Shown here in pieces: positions 1 to 10,644 of a stretch of 64,000 bases of DNA. How positions within the stretch are numbered: position 1 is the stretch's first letter; each line of letters starts with the position of its first letter. The stretch is taken from positions 2,170,001 through 2,234,000 of the forward strand of contig NZ_CP113949.1 of assembly GCF_026810445.1 (NCBI RefSeq), in the 5' to 3' direction. This DNA comes from Pseudomonas sp. BSw22131 (GTDB lineage Bacteria > Pseudomonadota > Gammaproteobacteria > Pseudomonadales > Pseudomonadaceae). The translations under genes were made by a program, and so were the position numbers. Under the pieces are notes generated by a model that made no database searches, was not told the origin of the DNA, and was given only the letters and a program-made list of their open reading frames with translations.

Positions 1-1
1 G

Positions 2-3000
2 CTCGAAGCCGAGCGTCTGGACTCTCCCGTGTTCGAGTCGTGGACGTGCGCCATTGTCGATGTGCAGGTCGACGCGGTGAACGCCGTCTTCCAGCAGATC
101 CAAGCGCTGCCGACACTGCGCAGTGCCATGACTGAGTTGCTGCAAAACACCGTGGAGCGCTCGTCACCCGACGTGCCCTTGGATATCGGTTGGGTGTGTT
201 TGCAGATTGCAAAGCAGGGCACCGCTGCCGACGGTTCAACCACCACCGAGATCGTCGGCACGTGCAGCTTGCTCGATGCTGCGCTTGATACTTACGCCGG
301 CAAGGCTTTGGCGGCAGATCAGTCGTTTGTCTTCCTGGATGGCAACGGCGAAACCCTTGATGCCATTTGGTCCAAACCCTATCGCGACGCACTCAGTGGC
401 GTGAAGGACACCTTGCCACGCGTGTTCGAACGCACACTGCAAACCTGGTGGCGCGGCCCCACAACTTTGCGCAGAGACAAAGCCATACTGGCGCTCGCCG
501 AATCGTTGCGCCAATCGCTGCTGGACAACAAAGCCAACGGCAATCTCACGGCTCGACAGTTCGCTGACCTGCGGACCTTGTTGCCAGGCCGTGCGGCTCG
601 CACTGACCAAGGGGTCACGAGGATCAGCAAGCTGGCAGCGATGTTCCCCGGGCAGGAACCGATCAAGCTAGTGGGCATGTTTACCGTCGAGTTCGTCGAC
701 TTGCAGGATAAAGGCGTGTGGCTGTTCTCGGCTGAGACCGGGCTGCGGCGTTTTGACGACCGCAACGCATTGCGGGTGCACGTCAGCACTTGGGCAGGTC
801 GCGGGTTTTTATTCAGGCACCTGTCATTCAATGATCATGCGTTGGCCACCTGGAGCGGCTGGCTTGACTTGGCGTACGAGTCTTACGACGCCCATGAGGG
901 CGATCTGGCGTCCAGCCTTGTGGACGGCATCATCGTTTTTCAGCAACGCAACCTCAACTTCGCTCTGGCCCGTGGCTACCGCGATCGACACGAAGCGCAG
1001 GTAATGGTCGACGATGCACTGGACGTTCGACGATTGCTGGATTCGCGCCTGCATGCGCGTAACGACAGCGGCCGTTGGCGCGAAAGCCCGCGTTTATTCG
1101 TGCCTTCCTCTCTGGATGCAAATGCTATCCATCAGTCGTCCACCCCCGAACCGAGCGTCGCGGTCGCAAAGCAGGTGGTTAGCCCGACCTCGACGTCCGT
1201 TGACTCGGTCAGCAAGCACGAGGACACGTGGGTGTCGCAGCTGCAAACGCTGGAGGCAGATCTGCTGCACGTACGCACCAGCCGCCCGGGGATTGAAGCG
1301 TGCGCTCGCAGGTTGCTCAATGCACAGCTGTGTGTGTTCGCTGACGGGCGATTTGATGCTCGGGATATGCAGCTGCGGCTGCCGGTTGATAAGGCTGATG
1401 AGCCACACGTCAGCATCAGCCTGGTGGATTGGCTGCTTGCGCGTGTCTCTGGCGCGAGACTGGTGGACATTCCGGTCGGAACGCAGGTGTTCGTGCCCTC
1501 CTACGTCTCGGCATCCGGATACTTCAACGCCTCGATGCAGCGCTTGACCCTCAATCGATTGATCAAACGCGCTCATGGGCAATTCCAGGAAAGTTACCTC
1601 AAACAGATCCGCGAAGCTCACCGGAGCGTCGTGCGTGAAGGCGACCGTCAGACCGAGCTGGGTCAACTGAGCTGCGACATCCGCATGCGCCAGTTGCGCT
1701 TGGAACTGGCCGTGGAGAAGCACCTCGAAAAGTTCGGTCCCGATGCGCTCGACATGCTGCAACAGCTGCTGGATCGGCCAGCTCAATCGATGCGTTCGGC
1801 GTTGGGCAATCAGCGAGTTCAGGTATCGAGCGTGAGTATCGAACACGACCCCAGGCAGAACGCCGTGGTACTGACCAATGTGTTTGTGTTCCATCGACCG
1901 GCGCACGCTGAAGGGCCGTTGGTGTTCTGGTCGGCGATCAAAGGGCTTCGGATGTACAGCTCGTTGGCTCAGTTGACGGATCACCTGAATCGTTGGCTGC
2001 GTAAGCCGGAACAAAACGTGCGCTTGCGGGCCTTGCTTTCAGAGCAGGATGCGCAGTTGATCAGCGTGTGGCTACAGCAGCCAGCCTCCCCGGGCGTCCG
2101 TCTGCAGACTCAAGTCATCCAGACGCCTTTCATCGAGCACCTGCAGCGCGCCGAGGAACATCGTCAGTATCTGTCCATTGAGGCGGCTTATTTTTTCGCC
2201 ACACGTCGAAAACTCGACAGCAAGGCGTTTATAGCGATTTGTCGGAGTGCCGAGACTCAGAACGTTGCCACTGCAACGCTAGACGCCTTCACGCTCAGCC
2301 TGGAGTATCTGCTGCTCAGTGCCTCGTTTCCCGATTGGCTGACCAAGGCATCAAATCTTGATCTGACGATCTACTGCGAACTCCTGGATCTGTATTTAAG
2401 GGTCGGAAGTCCGGATCAGGATTTTTTGTTCAATATTCCCCAACTAAAGGATTTCGCAAAAGAAATGCTGGTCAGCCAGCTAGCGGCTGACTTCCCCGGG
2501 CAGCGAATTGAGCCGGACGACATTCTGGTTAAGCATTTGCGATACGTGACGCCGGGTGTCATGGGCGCCAATAGCCCGTTGGGGATTGCGGCTGCAACAG
2601 AAGCCTACGAAGAAACACTGACCGACTTTGTGCTCAACCACTTGGGCGCTGACAAGAGCTTTTCCCTGTCTGTTTCTACGACTGACCCCCGAAGCGTCAT
2701 CAGTGTGTTGACTGCGCCGTACCTGAACCAACTTGCGCGCAAGCTCGATGTGGGTGGTAATTTCCAGAAGGTGCTGGAAGAAAAGTTGAGCACCCAATCG
2801 CCTGATTACGCTGAACGATACGCTCGGTTCTGCTGGCAGTACCCGGCGCAGACGCTTGAGATGGCGTTCGAGCTCAAGCTTCAGGGTGTACTCAGCGAAA
2901 GGGCGTGGTGGTTTGTCGAGCGAGTCATCGAAATGCCGGACGGACTGGCGCGAAGTCCAGTGCAGGGTGTGCGCGTTGACCTTCGGCCATTCGCACTGAT

Positions 3001-4921
3001 CGCAGCACCGGGCATGGACGCTGATTTGGCGACCGGGATGTATCTGTTTGGTCCCGATGATCCCGATCAAGGACCATTGGTATTGCAGGTCATCTTTCAC
3101 GAAGACTTCTGCTTTAAGGAATACGCCAGTGAAGCCGCCTTGATGGCGGATCTGCACAAAGATACCGGCCTGCAAAACCTGGTTTTACAACGTCTGAGCC
3201 CGCAAGCCAGAGCCCGTTACGACTTTGGGGGCTTCCATGGGGCTCATTTGCCCACCGGTATCATCCCGCCTCTGGAATTACCGGCGGACGTTCCTTTGCC
3301 CCCAACGCTCAGCCGGGCGTTGGTCAAGGGTAACGCCAAGTTGTTCTTTTTTGAGGACACGCTGCGTGCCATGAAGAATCTGGCGAAGAACCAGACGGTG
3401 ACCACCGCACAATCCGATTGGGCATCCTTTACCTACCTGTTGACCCTGACAGGCGAGCAGGTGCTGACCTTCCTTCCCGGCAGGCTCGGCATGCTGGTGG
3501 CCGCGTGGCACAGCCAGTCGTGGTTCAAGTCGTCTTTTTCCTCTGCCACGGCAGAACGCTGGGGCAAGGCCATTTCGGAGTTTGGTGCGGGGTTGGCGAT
3601 GTTGCTTTCCCAGCGCACCGCTCGCGAAGAAGAAGCTGAGGCCCTGGACCTGAGGGAAATTAAAGGCGACGAGCTGCAAGAGTCGCCCGAACCAGAGGGC
3701 GGGCAGGCGCTGGATTTTTCATGGGGCAACGGCGAACTGTCAGCCGACTTGAAAGCGCGCCTGCGCGCCTTTGAAGTCAACGATATCGAGTTGCAGGCGC
3801 TGCAGAAGGATCCGTTGCTCAACCTTTATCTGGGCAACACCCCGAACAAACTTTATGCATCGGTAGGCGGCAAAGTGTTTAAGGTTCGGCAGGTCGGGGG
3901 CAGCTGGCGGGTTGTAGGCGACCACACCCGAGCCAGCGGGCCGACCTTGCGCCTGAATACTCGGCAACAGTGGGAACTGGATGTCAAATGGGGGCTAGTT
4001 GGTGGCGGTCCGGTCATTAGCCGGATTAAAGCGTCGCGGGCTGACGCCAATGTGGCCGAAGTGTTTATCACTCAGGCGCAGGGCATGGAAGAGATTCGTG
4101 CGCTCAGTCGCGACGACGCGCGACGCATCGGACAGGCCCATCTGCACGCCAAGCGGTATCTGGAGAACGCGCTGGATAACCTGAATTTCCCTGACACCAG
4201 CACCGCTCTGGACAGCCGAGCGCAGACCCTCATCAAAGATTTCTTCGAAGTGACCACGGTCAACCCGGCGCTGCACCTTGAGCTGCAAAACTCAGCCAAG
4301 GCACTGTTTGACCAAGTGCTCGACGCCTCACTGTCGCCATGGTCATCCGAGCGTTTTGTGGTCGGCATCAATAAACCTGGCTTTGAGTACACCCTCGGAT
4401 TCACCGTAAAGGCGGACCCCAAACGGCGCATTTTCCTGACCGAGCGGTTCTTCCACGCGCCGGCCTTTAGCCTTGCCAGCACTGCGCAGACCGAGGGGTT
4501 CGAGGCCGGTGCCCACTATCGGGCAACCATCCTGATCCACGAACTTTCGCACCTTGCTCTTAATACGCAGGACATTGCGTACGTTGAATCCACGGCACCG
4601 TTTGTGGACCTGTTGCAAGGCTCCACGTTGAACGGGGCATTAATCAAGGCGGGTATCACTGATATACGGGGGATGAGCCTGTCTCACCGAACGCCCAGGA
4701 ACAGGCTTTTTCAAGTGCTCAAGAACGGGGTCTGGAGCGATTTGAGCGAGGAGGACGGCAAGGCCCTTAAAACCATTTTGGACACTACCAAGGCAATGGA
4801 CCTGGAGGAAGCCCGCGATACGTTTCTGGCTGATGAGCAGATCCGCTGGAAGCTCATCATGAAAAACGCCGACTCAGTCTCGCTGTTAATGACGTTGCTG
4901 GGGCGTACGCGGTTCAGCTGA
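2..4921 (+). CDS. Giant toxin-like protein with C-terminal Asp-zincin metalloprotease motif (5' partial)
   Basis: The frame is open to the first base of the window, so the N-terminus lies outside; the first possible start inside is GTG at 29, giving 1630 residues. Seen: a long, mostly alpha/beta protein without a signal peptide, with a hydrophobic stretch near residues 1160-1170, and close to the C-terminus HELSH (H1504, E1505, H1508, numbered from 29) followed by TQDIAY with D1515. HExxH followed by TxDxxY is the zinc-ligand pattern of Asp-zincin (M35-like) peptidases. Size and style resemble the large 'dermonecrotic toxin domain' (DUF6543) proteins common in Pseudomonas; that family assignment is from recognition, not a search. 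Likely role: a host- or competitor-directed protein toxin whose C-terminal payload is a protease. No immunity or secretion gene is visible; the upstream side is not in the window. Confidence 0.7.
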   Translation, partial: LEAERLDSPVFESWTCAIVDVQVDAVNAVFQQIQALPTLRSAMTELLQNTVERSSPDVPLDIGWVCLQIAKQGTAADGSTTTEIVGTCSLLDAALDTYAGKALAADQSFVFLDGNGETLDAIWSKPYRDALSGVKDTLPRVFERTLQTWWRGPTTLRRDKAILALAESLRQSLLDNKANGNLTARQFADLRTLLPGRAARTDQGVTRISKLAAMFPGQEPIKLVGMFTVEFVDLQDKGVWLFSAETGLRRFDDRNALRVHVSTWAGRGFLFRHLSFNDHALATWSGWLDLAYESYDAHEGDLASSLVDGIIVFQQRNLNFALARGYRDRHEAQVMVDDALDVRRLLDSRLHARNDSGRWRESPRLFVPSSLDANAIHQSSTPEPSVAVAKQVVSPTSTSVDSVSKHEDTWVSQLQTLEADLLHVRTSRPGIEACARRLLNAQLCVFADGRFDARDMQLRLPVDKADEPHVSISLVDWLLARVSGARLVDIPVGTQVFVPSYVSASGYFNASMQRLTLNRLIKRAHGQFQESYLKQIREAHRSVVREGDRQTELGQLSCDIRMRQLRLELAVEKHLEKFGPDALDMLQQLLDRPAQSMRSALGNQRVQVSSVSIEHDPRQNAVVLTNVFVFHRPAHAEGPLVFWSAIKGLRMYSSLAQLTDHLNRWLRKPEQNVRLRALLSEQDAQLISVWLQQPASPGVRLQTQVIQTPFIEHLQRAEEHRQYLSIEAAYFFATRRKLDSKAFIAICRSAETQNVATATLDAFTLSLEYLLLSASFPDWLTKASNLDLTIYCELLDLYLRVGSPDQDFLFNIPQLKDFAKEMLVSQLAADFPGQRIEPDDILVKHLRYVTPGVMGANSPLGIAAATEAYEETLTDFVLNHLGADKSFSLSVSTTDPRSVISVLTAPYLNQLARKLDVGGNFQKVLEEKLSTQSPDYAERYARFCWQYPAQTLEMAFELKLQGVLSERAWWFVERVIEMPDGLARSPVQGVRVDLRPFALIAAPGMDADLATGMYLFGPDDPDQGPLVLQVIFHEDFCFKEYASEAALMADLHKDTGLQNLVLQRLSPQARARYDFGGFHGAHLPTGIIPPLELPADVPLPPTLSRALVKGNAKLFFFEDTLRAMKNLAKNQTVTTAQSDWASFTYLLTLTGEQVLTFLPGRLGMLVAAWHSQSWFKSSFSSATAERWGKAISEFGAGLAMLLSQRTAREEEAEALDLREIKGDELQESPEPEGGQALDFSWGNGELSADLKARLRAFEVNDIELQALQKDPLLNLYLGNTPNKLYASVGGKVFKVRQVGGSWRVVGDHTRASGPTLRLNTRQQWELDVKWGLVGGGPVISRIKASRADANVAEVFITQAQGMEEIRALSRDDARRIGQAHLHAKRYLENALDNLNFPDTSTALDSRAQTLIKDFFEVTTVNPALHLELQNSAKALFDQVLDASLSPWSSERFVVGINKPGFEYTLGFTVKADPKRRIFLTERFFHAPAFSLASTAQTEGFEAGAHYRATILIHELSHLALNTQDIAYVESTAPFVDLLQGSTLNGALIKAGITDIRGMSLSHRTPRNRLFQVLKNGVWSDLSEEDGKALKTILDTTKAMDLEEARDTFLADEQIRWKLIMKNADSVSLLMTLLGRTRFS

Positions 4922-4980
4922 TCCGTCCGCGAGGCGGGCTTGCACGTGCTTTGCACGAGCCGGCCCGACTCTCGACACGC

Positions 4981-6132
4981 TCAGAGGCTGTAGTGCCGCA
5001 GTTCGCGGGCGATCAGCAGGCGCTGGATTTCGCTGGAGCCTTCGTAAATCTGCGTGATCCGTGCGTCCCGGTAATAACGCTCCACCGGGTAATCCTCCAG
5101 ATAGCCGTAGCCGCCATGAATCTGTACCGCTTTGGAGCACACCCATTCGGCCATTTCCGAGGCGAACAGTTTGGCCTGTGAAGCCTCGGACAGGCAGGGT
5201 TTGCCCGCCGTGCGCAAACGGGCGGCGTGCAGGGTCAACAGGCGCGTGGCACTGATGCGCGTGTGCATGTCGGCCAGCATGTTGGAGACGCTCTGGTGCT
5301 CAATGATCGGCTTGTCGAACTGCACCCGTTCGCGGGCGTAACCCAACGCCGCTTCAAACGCAGCGCGGGCGATGCCCAATGCCTGCGCGGCAATGCCAAT
5401 GCGTCCGCCTTCCAGGTTGGAAAGGGCGATAGACAAGCCCTTACCGCGTTCGCCGAGCAGATTGTCGGCGGGTATCCGGCAATTATTCAGGGTCACTGCG
5501 CACGTGTCCGAGGCACGGATGCCCATCTTGTGCTCCATGCGATCAACGACGTAACCGGCGTTATCGGTCGGCACGAGGAAGGCTGAAATGCCTTTTTTGC
5601 CCAACTCCGGGTCCGTCACTGCAAAGACAATCGCCAGTTGCGCGCGCTTGCCGTTGCTGACGAACTGCTTGGCCCCATTGATCACCCATTCGTCACCCTG
5701 CAACTCGGCACGGGTGCGCAAGTTATGCGCCTCGGAGCCGGCTTGCGGTTCGGTCAGGCAGAAGCAGCCGATGGCCTGTCCGCTTGCCAGTCTGGCCAGC
5801 CATTGCTGTTTTTGCGCGTCACTGCCGTAGTTGAGCACGGGACCGCAGCCGACGGAACTGTGCACGCTCATCAATGTGCCGAGCGCGGCATCGCCAGCGG
5901 AAATTTCTTCGACCGCGAGCGCGTAGGCCACGTAATCGATATAAGTGCCGCCCCATTGTTCGGGAACGATCATGCCCAGCAAGCCAAGCTCGCCCAGCTT
6001 GGTCACCACACCATCGTCGATCCAGCCGGCTTTTTCCCAGGCTTGCGCATGAGGGGCGATTTCGTTTTTGGCAAAGTCGCGCGCCATGTCACGGATCATG
6101 ACGTGTTCTTCGTTGAGTTCCAGGTCGTTCAT
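4981..6132 (-). CDS. Acyl-CoA dehydrogenase (isobutyryl/short branched-chain type)
   Basis: FAD-dependent acyl-CoA dehydrogenase of 383 residues that oxidises a CoA thioester to the 2,3-enoyl-CoA and passes electrons to ETF. The ATG at 6132 ([10 protein letters not shown]) is chosen over upstream in-frame starts because it sits just after the stop of the preceding gene (TGA-T-ATG) with GAGG about 6 bases ahead. Family features are visible: [11 protein letters not shown] and [13 protein letters not shown] in the N-terminal/middle domain, [20 protein letters not shown], and [10 protein letters not shown] with E364 as the probable catalytic base. It is the second gene of an operon with 3-hydroxyisobutyryl-CoA hydrolase, so valine degradation (isobutyryl-CoA) is the best guess. 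The exact acyl chain preference is not provable from sequence alone. Confidence 0.9.
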   Translation of the reverse strand: MNDLELNEEHVMIRDMARDFAKNEIAPHAQAWEKAGWIDDGVVTKLGELGLLGMIVPEQWGGTYIDYVAYALAVEEISAGDAALGTLMSVHSSVGCGPVLNYGSDAQKQQWLARLASGQAIGCFCLTEPQAGSEAHNLRTRAELQGDEWVINGAKQFVSNGKRAQLAIVFAVTDPELGKKGISAFLVPTDNAGYVVDRMEHKMGIRASDTCAVTLNNCRIPADNLLGERGKGLSIALSNLEGGRIGIAAQALGIARAAFEAALGYARERVQFDKPIIEHQSVSNMLADMHTRISATRLLTLHAARLRTAGKPCLSEASQAKLFASEMAEWVCSKAVQIHGGYGYLEDYPVERYYRDARITQIYEGSSEIQRLLIARELRHYSL

Positions 6133-6133
6133 A

Positions 6134-7234
6134 TCAGGCCTCATGACCGCTGAAGAAAGTGGCCACGTGCAGCGCATCTACCGCGTCTACGTGGGCGGGA
6201 TTCCAGTGCGGTTTCTTGTCTTTGTCGATGATCAATGCGCGCACGCCTTCGATCAGGTTGCCGCGTTCGAACCACTGGCGATCCAGATGCAGCTCCAGCT
6301 CGAAACAGGCCAGCAGGGGAAGGCGTCGGCCGCGTCGCAGTAGCTCCAGCGTGACGGCCATGGCCAGCGGTGAGTGTGTTTGCATCAGGTCAGCGGTGGA
6401 CATCGCCCATCGGTGGCTGTCGGCAACCGTGACGGCGCGCAGTTGTTCGATGATGCTCGGGATGTCCGGCAAGGCGAAGAAGTGGTCGATGGCAGGGCGC
6501 AGGGTTGCAAGGGGAGGGTCGGGAAGATGCTGACTGCCCAGCTTTGCGAGTTGCCCTTGCAGGTCTTTCAAAGGGTTGGCGTGCCAGGCCATGGTGTCCA
6601 GCTGCTTGTCGAGCAAAGCAAGGTTCTGGCGTTGCACGTACCAGTCCGCCAGGCCGCAATACAGCGCGTCTGCCGCCTGAATCTGCACCCCTGTCACGCC
6701 CAGGTAAATACCCAGCTCGCCGGGCAGTCGCGGCAGAAAGTAACTGCCGCCGACATCAGGGAAATAGCCGATGGCGACCTCGGGCATCGCCAGCCGGCTA
6801 TGTTCGGTCACCACCCGCAGATCAACGGCCTGGGCCAGACCCATACCGCCACCGAGCACCAGTCCATCCATCAAGGCCAGCACGGGTTTGCGGTAGTGGT
6901 GCAGGGCGAGGGCCAGGGCGTACTCCTCGGCGAAGAAGTCCTGATGCAGCGTTTGCTGGTTGTTGAAGCTGTCGTAAAGCGCCCGGATATCACCGCCTGC
7001 GCAGAACGCCTTTTCCCCTGCGCCTCGCAATACCACCGCGTACACGTCGTCGTCGCTGGCCCACGCATCAAGCTGCTCGCGCAGATGCCTGACCATGGCC
7101 AGATCAATCACGTTCAGAGCGTGCGGTCGGTTAAGGGTGAGGTGCCCGATGTGGTTGCGTACTTCGGCCAGTACGGTGTGGCAGGTGGTGGACTGCTGAA
7201 TTACAGGTTGGGCCGATGCTACCTGTGCCGTCAT
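6134..7234 (-). CDS. 3-hydroxyisobutyryl-CoA hydrolase (enoyl-CoA hydratase/isomerase family)
   Basis: Crotonase-fold protein of 366 residues, the length of HIBCH-type hydrolases rather than of plain enoyl-CoA hydratases (about 260). Seen: the N-terminal crotonase motifs [13 protein letters not shown] and [14 protein letters not shown], the oxyanion-hole region [11 protein letters not shown], and the HIBCH-like [21 protein letters not shown]. Start ATG 7234 is preferred to GTG 7237 because GGGAG lies 6 bases upstream of the ATG. It would release 3-hydroxyisobutyrate from its CoA ester in valine catabolism. It is immediately followed (1-base gap) by the acyl-CoA dehydrogenase gene, so the two are very likely cotranscribed and translationally linked. 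Confidence 0.88.
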   Translation of the reverse strand: MTAQVASAQPVIQQSTTCHTVLAEVRNHIGHLTLNRPHALNVIDLAMVRHLREQLDAWASDDDVYAVVLRGAGEKAFCAGGDIRALYDSFNNQQTLHQDFFAEEYALALALHHYRKPVLALMDGLVLGGGMGLAQAVDLRVVTEHSRLAMPEVAIGYFPDVGGSYFLPRLPGELGIYLGVTGVQIQAADALYCGLADWYVQRQNLALLDKQLDTMAWHANPLKDLQGQLAKLGSQHLPDPPLATLRPAIDHFFALPDIPSIIEQLRAVTVADSHRWAMSTADLMQTHSPLAMAVTLELLRRGRRLPLLACFELELHLDRQWFERGNLIEGVRALIIDKDKKPHWNPAHVDAVDALHVATFFSGHEA

Positions 7235-7676
7235 CACTGACTCCCTGTGGCTTTTTATTTTTGCGCTTACAAAGCGGTTCGGTTGAACCGTCTTGCGTGA
7301 GCTTCGGGATGGATGCTAACAGCGCAAATTTGCAAATGACAATGAGCAATCCTGCATCAATGCTGTGCATAAACATACGGGTGTTCGCAAATCGCTGTTG
7401 GCGTGATCTGGGTTGGCGCTTCCCCCGTCGCCAGGGCGCCGCGCTGTCGCGCAGCAAACGGGGGCAATTCGCTGATCTTTTTGATTCTGGCCGGAGGCCG
7501 TAGAAGCGCGCCTCGTATTTTGATTCTGGCCGAAGGCCGCAGGAGCGTGGGCTCCTATCTTGATTGCGGGCAGACGAAGGGATTTTTGCATGCACAAATG
7601 TCATTGACCTATCAGTTGCTTGATCGCAGATCACGACGGCTGCGATGCGTCTTGTCTGACGCACCGCAGCAGCCAC
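7235..7676. repeat. Intergenic region with a two-copy direct repeat
   Basis: The 442-base gap between the HIBCH gene and egtBD holds no convincing gene. Two direct copies of a 28-base unit lie at 7481-7508 and 7520-7547 (each begins TTGATTCTGGCCG), 39 bases apart and differing at a few positions. The core, GATTCTGsCCGrAGGsCG, recurs at other intergenic sites in this window (near 13710 reversed, 16178, 34624 and 47205), so it is a dispersed family. The segment just left of it (7238-7320) must carry the promoter of the acyl-CoA operon. Confidence 0.6.
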
Positions 7677-9824
7677 TTACGCCTGCAAGCTGAACAACGC
7701 GACCTGCGGGTCTTCGCTGATCCAGTGCTCGCTGACGCTCCACCCGCCGCGGGCGGCGAGGGCGGTGAATGACTCGACCGTGAACTTGTGGGAGTTCTCG
7801 GTGTGCAGGCATTCACCCTCGGCGAAGTGAAAGCTGTGCCCGGCAACCTTGACCACCTGTTCAACCTGGCTCACCAAGTGCATTTCCATGCACTCCTGCT
7901 CGGCATTCCATCGCGCCAAGTGCTCGAACGCGTCGACGTTGAAGTTTGCGTTCAACTCGCGGTTGATGCGTGTCAGCAGGTTTTTGTTGAAGCGCGCGGT
8001 CACGCCTTCGGCATCGTCATAGGCTGCCACCAGCGTGGCGGGCTCTTTTACCAAGTCGACGCCGACAATAAAGTGCGCCTTCGCGCCCAACACATCGTGC
8101 GCGGAGTGCAGAAACTCAACGGCCTGCTCGTGAGTGAAATTGCCGATGGTCGACCCTGGGAAGAAACCGACACGGGTATGGCCGTCCGCCTCTTTGGGCA
8201 GCGTCAGCACGCGGGTGAAGTCGTCCACTTGCGGCGCGACAACCAGTCCGGGGTAACGCTGACGCAATGCCACCGCCGCTTTGTTTAATGCCGTCGCACT
8301 GATATCGATGGGGACGTACACCGCAATGTGCGGCGCGGCGTCCAATACCAGTCGGGTCTTCTCGCTGGCGCCGCTGCCAAATTCCACCAGCGCGGCCCCC
8401 TCGGGGATCGAGGCTGCAATCTGCGCAGCGGTGTTTTTCAGTAATCCGGTTTCAGCGCGCGTCGGGTAGTACTCAGCGGTTTCGCAGATCGCCTCGAACA
8501 GGTCAGACCCGGCTGCGTCGTAGAAATACTTGGGCGAAAGATTTTTGTCTTTGGCTGTAAGGCCCGCGATCACATCCCGTGCGAATTCACTGTCATTGGG
8601 ATTGACGACCCCCGGCTGACGGCTGTCACGGGCCAGACGCAACCCCGATACCACCCAGCGCTTGTCGGCATGGAAAAAGTTGCGGTAAGTCACACGACAG
8701 TGTTGGGGCGAGGTGACGCTGGCGCCGCCGCGCAACACCATCTGGTTGATCATGAACTTGCCGTTGTATTCACCAACCGCTCCCACCGATGGCTGAAAAC
8801 CGGGATAAGCGCTGTACGCGCTGTGGGTCCATTGCCACGCTACGTCATCCACTTGCTCAAGCAGACCTGCGCGTGCGGCGGCTTCCCACTCCGCTTCAGT
8901 GGGCAACCGGGCGCCAGCCCAGTTGGCGTAGGCGGCGGCTTCGTAATAGCTGATGTGCGTGACGGGTGCCGCCAGGTCAATAGCCTCCAGTCCGCGCAGG
9001 CTCATGCGCGTCCAGCCGCTGTCGTCGTGCTGCCAGTAAAGGGGCGAGTTCCAGCCGTTTTCCTGAATCAGCGACCAGCCTTCGGACAGCCACAGTGCTG
9101 CCGTGTGATAGCCGCCATCGGCGATGAAGCTCATCCATTCGCCATTGGTGACCAGTCGATCACTGATCTCGAAAGGCTGCAGGTAGGTGCTGTGGCGCGG
9201 CCCTTCGTTGTCGAAAGCAAAGGTTTCGCTGCCATGACCGATCTCGGTCAGTCCACCCGCCAGCGGTTTGAACTGGCCGCGGCGGCCAGGCAAATCAGCC
9301 GGCCATTGCGGATCATAAGCAGGCTTCAACGACGACACGCTGAACAGATGCAGGATGTCCATCAACAACAGTTCCTGATGCTGCTCCTCATGCGCCAGAC
9401 CCAGCTCAATCAAGCTGGTGAGCGCTTGCGACACGCCGTCCGTCAGCAATGTTTCCATGTGCTGGTCCACGTGTTTGCGGTACGCCAGCACATGGTCAAC
9501 TGCCGGGCGTGTCATCAGACCTCGTTGCGGACGAGGCTGACGTGGACCGACCGCTTCATAGTAGGAGTTGAAAAGGTAGTTGAACGTCGGGTCGAACTGC
9601 GTATAGCCAGCCAGATTGGGCATAAGCAGGAAGGTTTCAAAGAACCAGGTGGTGTGTGCAATGTGCCATTTCGCCGGGCTGGCGTCGGGCATCGACTGTA
9701 CGACCATGTCTTCGGGGCTGAGCGGCGCGACAAGACCTTCAGTCCGGCTGCGCACGCCTTGATAGCGTTTGCAGAGTTCAAGACTGGCGGGTGCATCGCG
9801 TAGCTGGCGGGATTGGCGCGTCAT
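7677..9824 (-). CDS. Bifunctional EgtB-EgtD fusion (ergothioneine sulfoxide synthase / histidine trimethyltransferase)
   Basis: One continuous frame of 715 residues joins two ergothioneine enzymes. Residues 1 to about 400 are EgtB-like: a DinB-type helical domain with H54 or H57 ([11 protein letters not shown]) and H145/H149 (HEEQHQE), the likely iron-binding triad, then a formylglycine-generating-enzyme-like domain ending [16 protein letters not shown] and [11 protein letters not shown]. Residues about 412-715 are EgtD-like: [19 protein letters not shown] (SAM binding), [10 protein letters not shown] and GVDLVKEP. EgtD makes hercynine from histidine; EgtB adds the sulfur. ATG 9824 is chosen (GGAG 9 bases ahead) over GTG 9869. 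The methyltransferase is of EgtD type, not that of ovothiol enzyme OvoA, although the domain order recalls OvoA. Fungal Egt1 has the opposite order. A DUF427 gene precedes it on the same strand. Confidence 0.9.
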   Translation of the reverse strand: MTRQSRQLRDAPASLELCKRYQGVRSRTEGLVAPLSPEDMVVQSMPDASPAKWHIAHTTWFFETFLLMPNLAGYTQFDPTFNYLFNSYYEAVGPRQPRPQRGLMTRPAVDHVLAYRKHVDQHMETLLTDGVSQALTSLIELGLAHEEQHQELLLMDILHLFSVSSLKPAYDPQWPADLPGRRGQFKPLAGGLTEIGHGSETFAFDNEGPRHSTYLQPFEISDRLVTNGEWMSFIADGGYHTAALWLSEGWSLIQENGWNSPLYWQHDDSGWTRMSLRGLEAIDLAAPVTHISYYEAAAYANWAGARLPTEAEWEAAARAGLLEQVDDVAWQWTHSAYSAYPGFQPSVGAVGEYNGKFMINQMVLRGGASVTSPQHCRVTYRNFFHADKRWVVSGLRLARDSRQPGVVNPNDSEFARDVIAGLTAKDKNLSPKYFYDAAGSDLFEAICETAEYYPTRAETGLLKNTAAQIAASIPEGAALVEFGSGASEKTRLVLDAAPHIAVYVPIDISATALNKAAVALRQRYPGLVVAPQVDDFTRVLTLPKEADGHTRVGFFPGSTIGNFTHEQAVEFLHSAHDVLGAKAHFIVGVDLVKEPATLVAAYDDAEGVTARFNKNLLTRINRELNANFNVDAFEHLARWNAEQECMEMHLVSQVEQVVKVAGHSFHFAEGECLHTENSHKFTVESFTALAARGGWSVSEHWISEDPQVALFSLQA

Positions 9825-9906
9825 CGGGTCATTCTCCGGAGTTTGCCGACGCCTGGTGGGCTGAGTCACGCAGCCAGGCGGTACGGGTTCCTGCGATTTG
9901 TCATGA

Positions 9907-9945
9907 CCGGGCCGGAGCGCTCGTCAAACAGGCGCCCCGGCCCGG
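9907..9945. repeat. Perfect 9-bp inverted repeat between the DUF427 gene and egtBD
   Basis: CCGGGCCGG at 9907-9915 pairs with CCGGCCCGG at 9937-9945 across a 21-base loop. It lies in the 179-base gap upstream of egtBD, on the transcribed side. There is no T-run after it on either strand, so it is not a classical terminator; it may be a leader hairpin or an mRNA-processing structure. Confidence 0.5.
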
Positions 9946-10003
9946 AGGTCGAGTAGTGAAACGGATCAAGCGCTCGACATCGCTGTGCGATTGCCCGCCG
10001 TTT

Positions 10004-10360
10004 TTAATCAATCTGGATGGATACCTTGTTGGTGTAAAAGGCCACATGGCCCTCGATTGCCTTCACGGCTGGATAAGCGTTTTCGTACGTCCAGACCGCG
10101 TTTGCTGCGGTTTCACCACCGGCGCTCAAGCTGAAATAACCGGCGTCGCCTTTGTACGGGCAATGGCTTTGATGCGTGGTCTTTTCGTAATGTTCAATCG
10201 AAATATCTGAACGGGGCAGGTAGATAGCCGGCGGGTAGCTGGCCTCGTTGAGTTGCAGCGCGTTGCTGCTCTTGGCCACGAGCGTGCCATTGAACAGCAC
10301 GCTGACCTCACGGTTGAGCGGGGTGATGGTGATTGGATGATCGGGGCCTGGCGTTTTCAT
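10004..10360 (-). CDS. DUF427 domain-containing protein
   Basis: A 118-residue protein of the DUF427 family: small beta-rich cytoplasmic proteins of unknown biochemical role. Seen: the typical layout with VSVLFNGTLVAKSSNALQL, then YLPRSDI, THQSHCPYKGDAGYFS and a C-terminal WTYENAYPAVKAIEGHVAFY. ATG 10360 (MKTPGPDHP) is taken because it begins the conserved domain; longer forms have no homologous-looking N-terminus. It is upstream of egtBD on the same strand, 179 bases away, so cotranscription is possible but not shown. Confidence 0.85.
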   Translation of the reverse strand: MKTPGPDHPITITPLNREVSVLFNGTLVAKSSNALQLNEASYPPAIYLPRSDISIEHYEKTTHQSHCPYKGDAGYFSLSAGGETAANAVWTYENAYPAVKAIEGHVAFYTNKVSIQID

Positions 10361-10644
10361 AGCAGTAAACCTTCGTTGGGGGTAGGCGAAATGAACAGTG
10401 GAGACTAGTACAGCCAAGCGACCCGGTCGGGTGTCGGCGAGGATGAACGTCAATGCGCCTGAATTCAGGGTCAGCAGGCACTCAATCAGTAGGCACCCAA
10501 GTTGCCACTATTTACTACGCTCAATTGCATGCGCCACAGCAGCATCGCCTGCACCGCCTCACGCTAACTTAATGAGATGCCGTGCGTTCGTGAGTATTAT
10601 CGTCCCGCTGAAGGTCTCAGAAACGAATTCGTCAGGGCTGCTCA

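Noticed and set aside
7481-7547. Start of a CRISPR array
   Set aside because: Only two imperfect copies, no spacer regularity and no cas genes; the unit is a dispersed intergenic repeat.
7677-9824. OvoA (ovothiol synthase), which has a similar domain order
   Set aside because: The C-terminal half carries EgtD-type motifs ([22 protein letters not shown]), not the OvoA methyltransferase.
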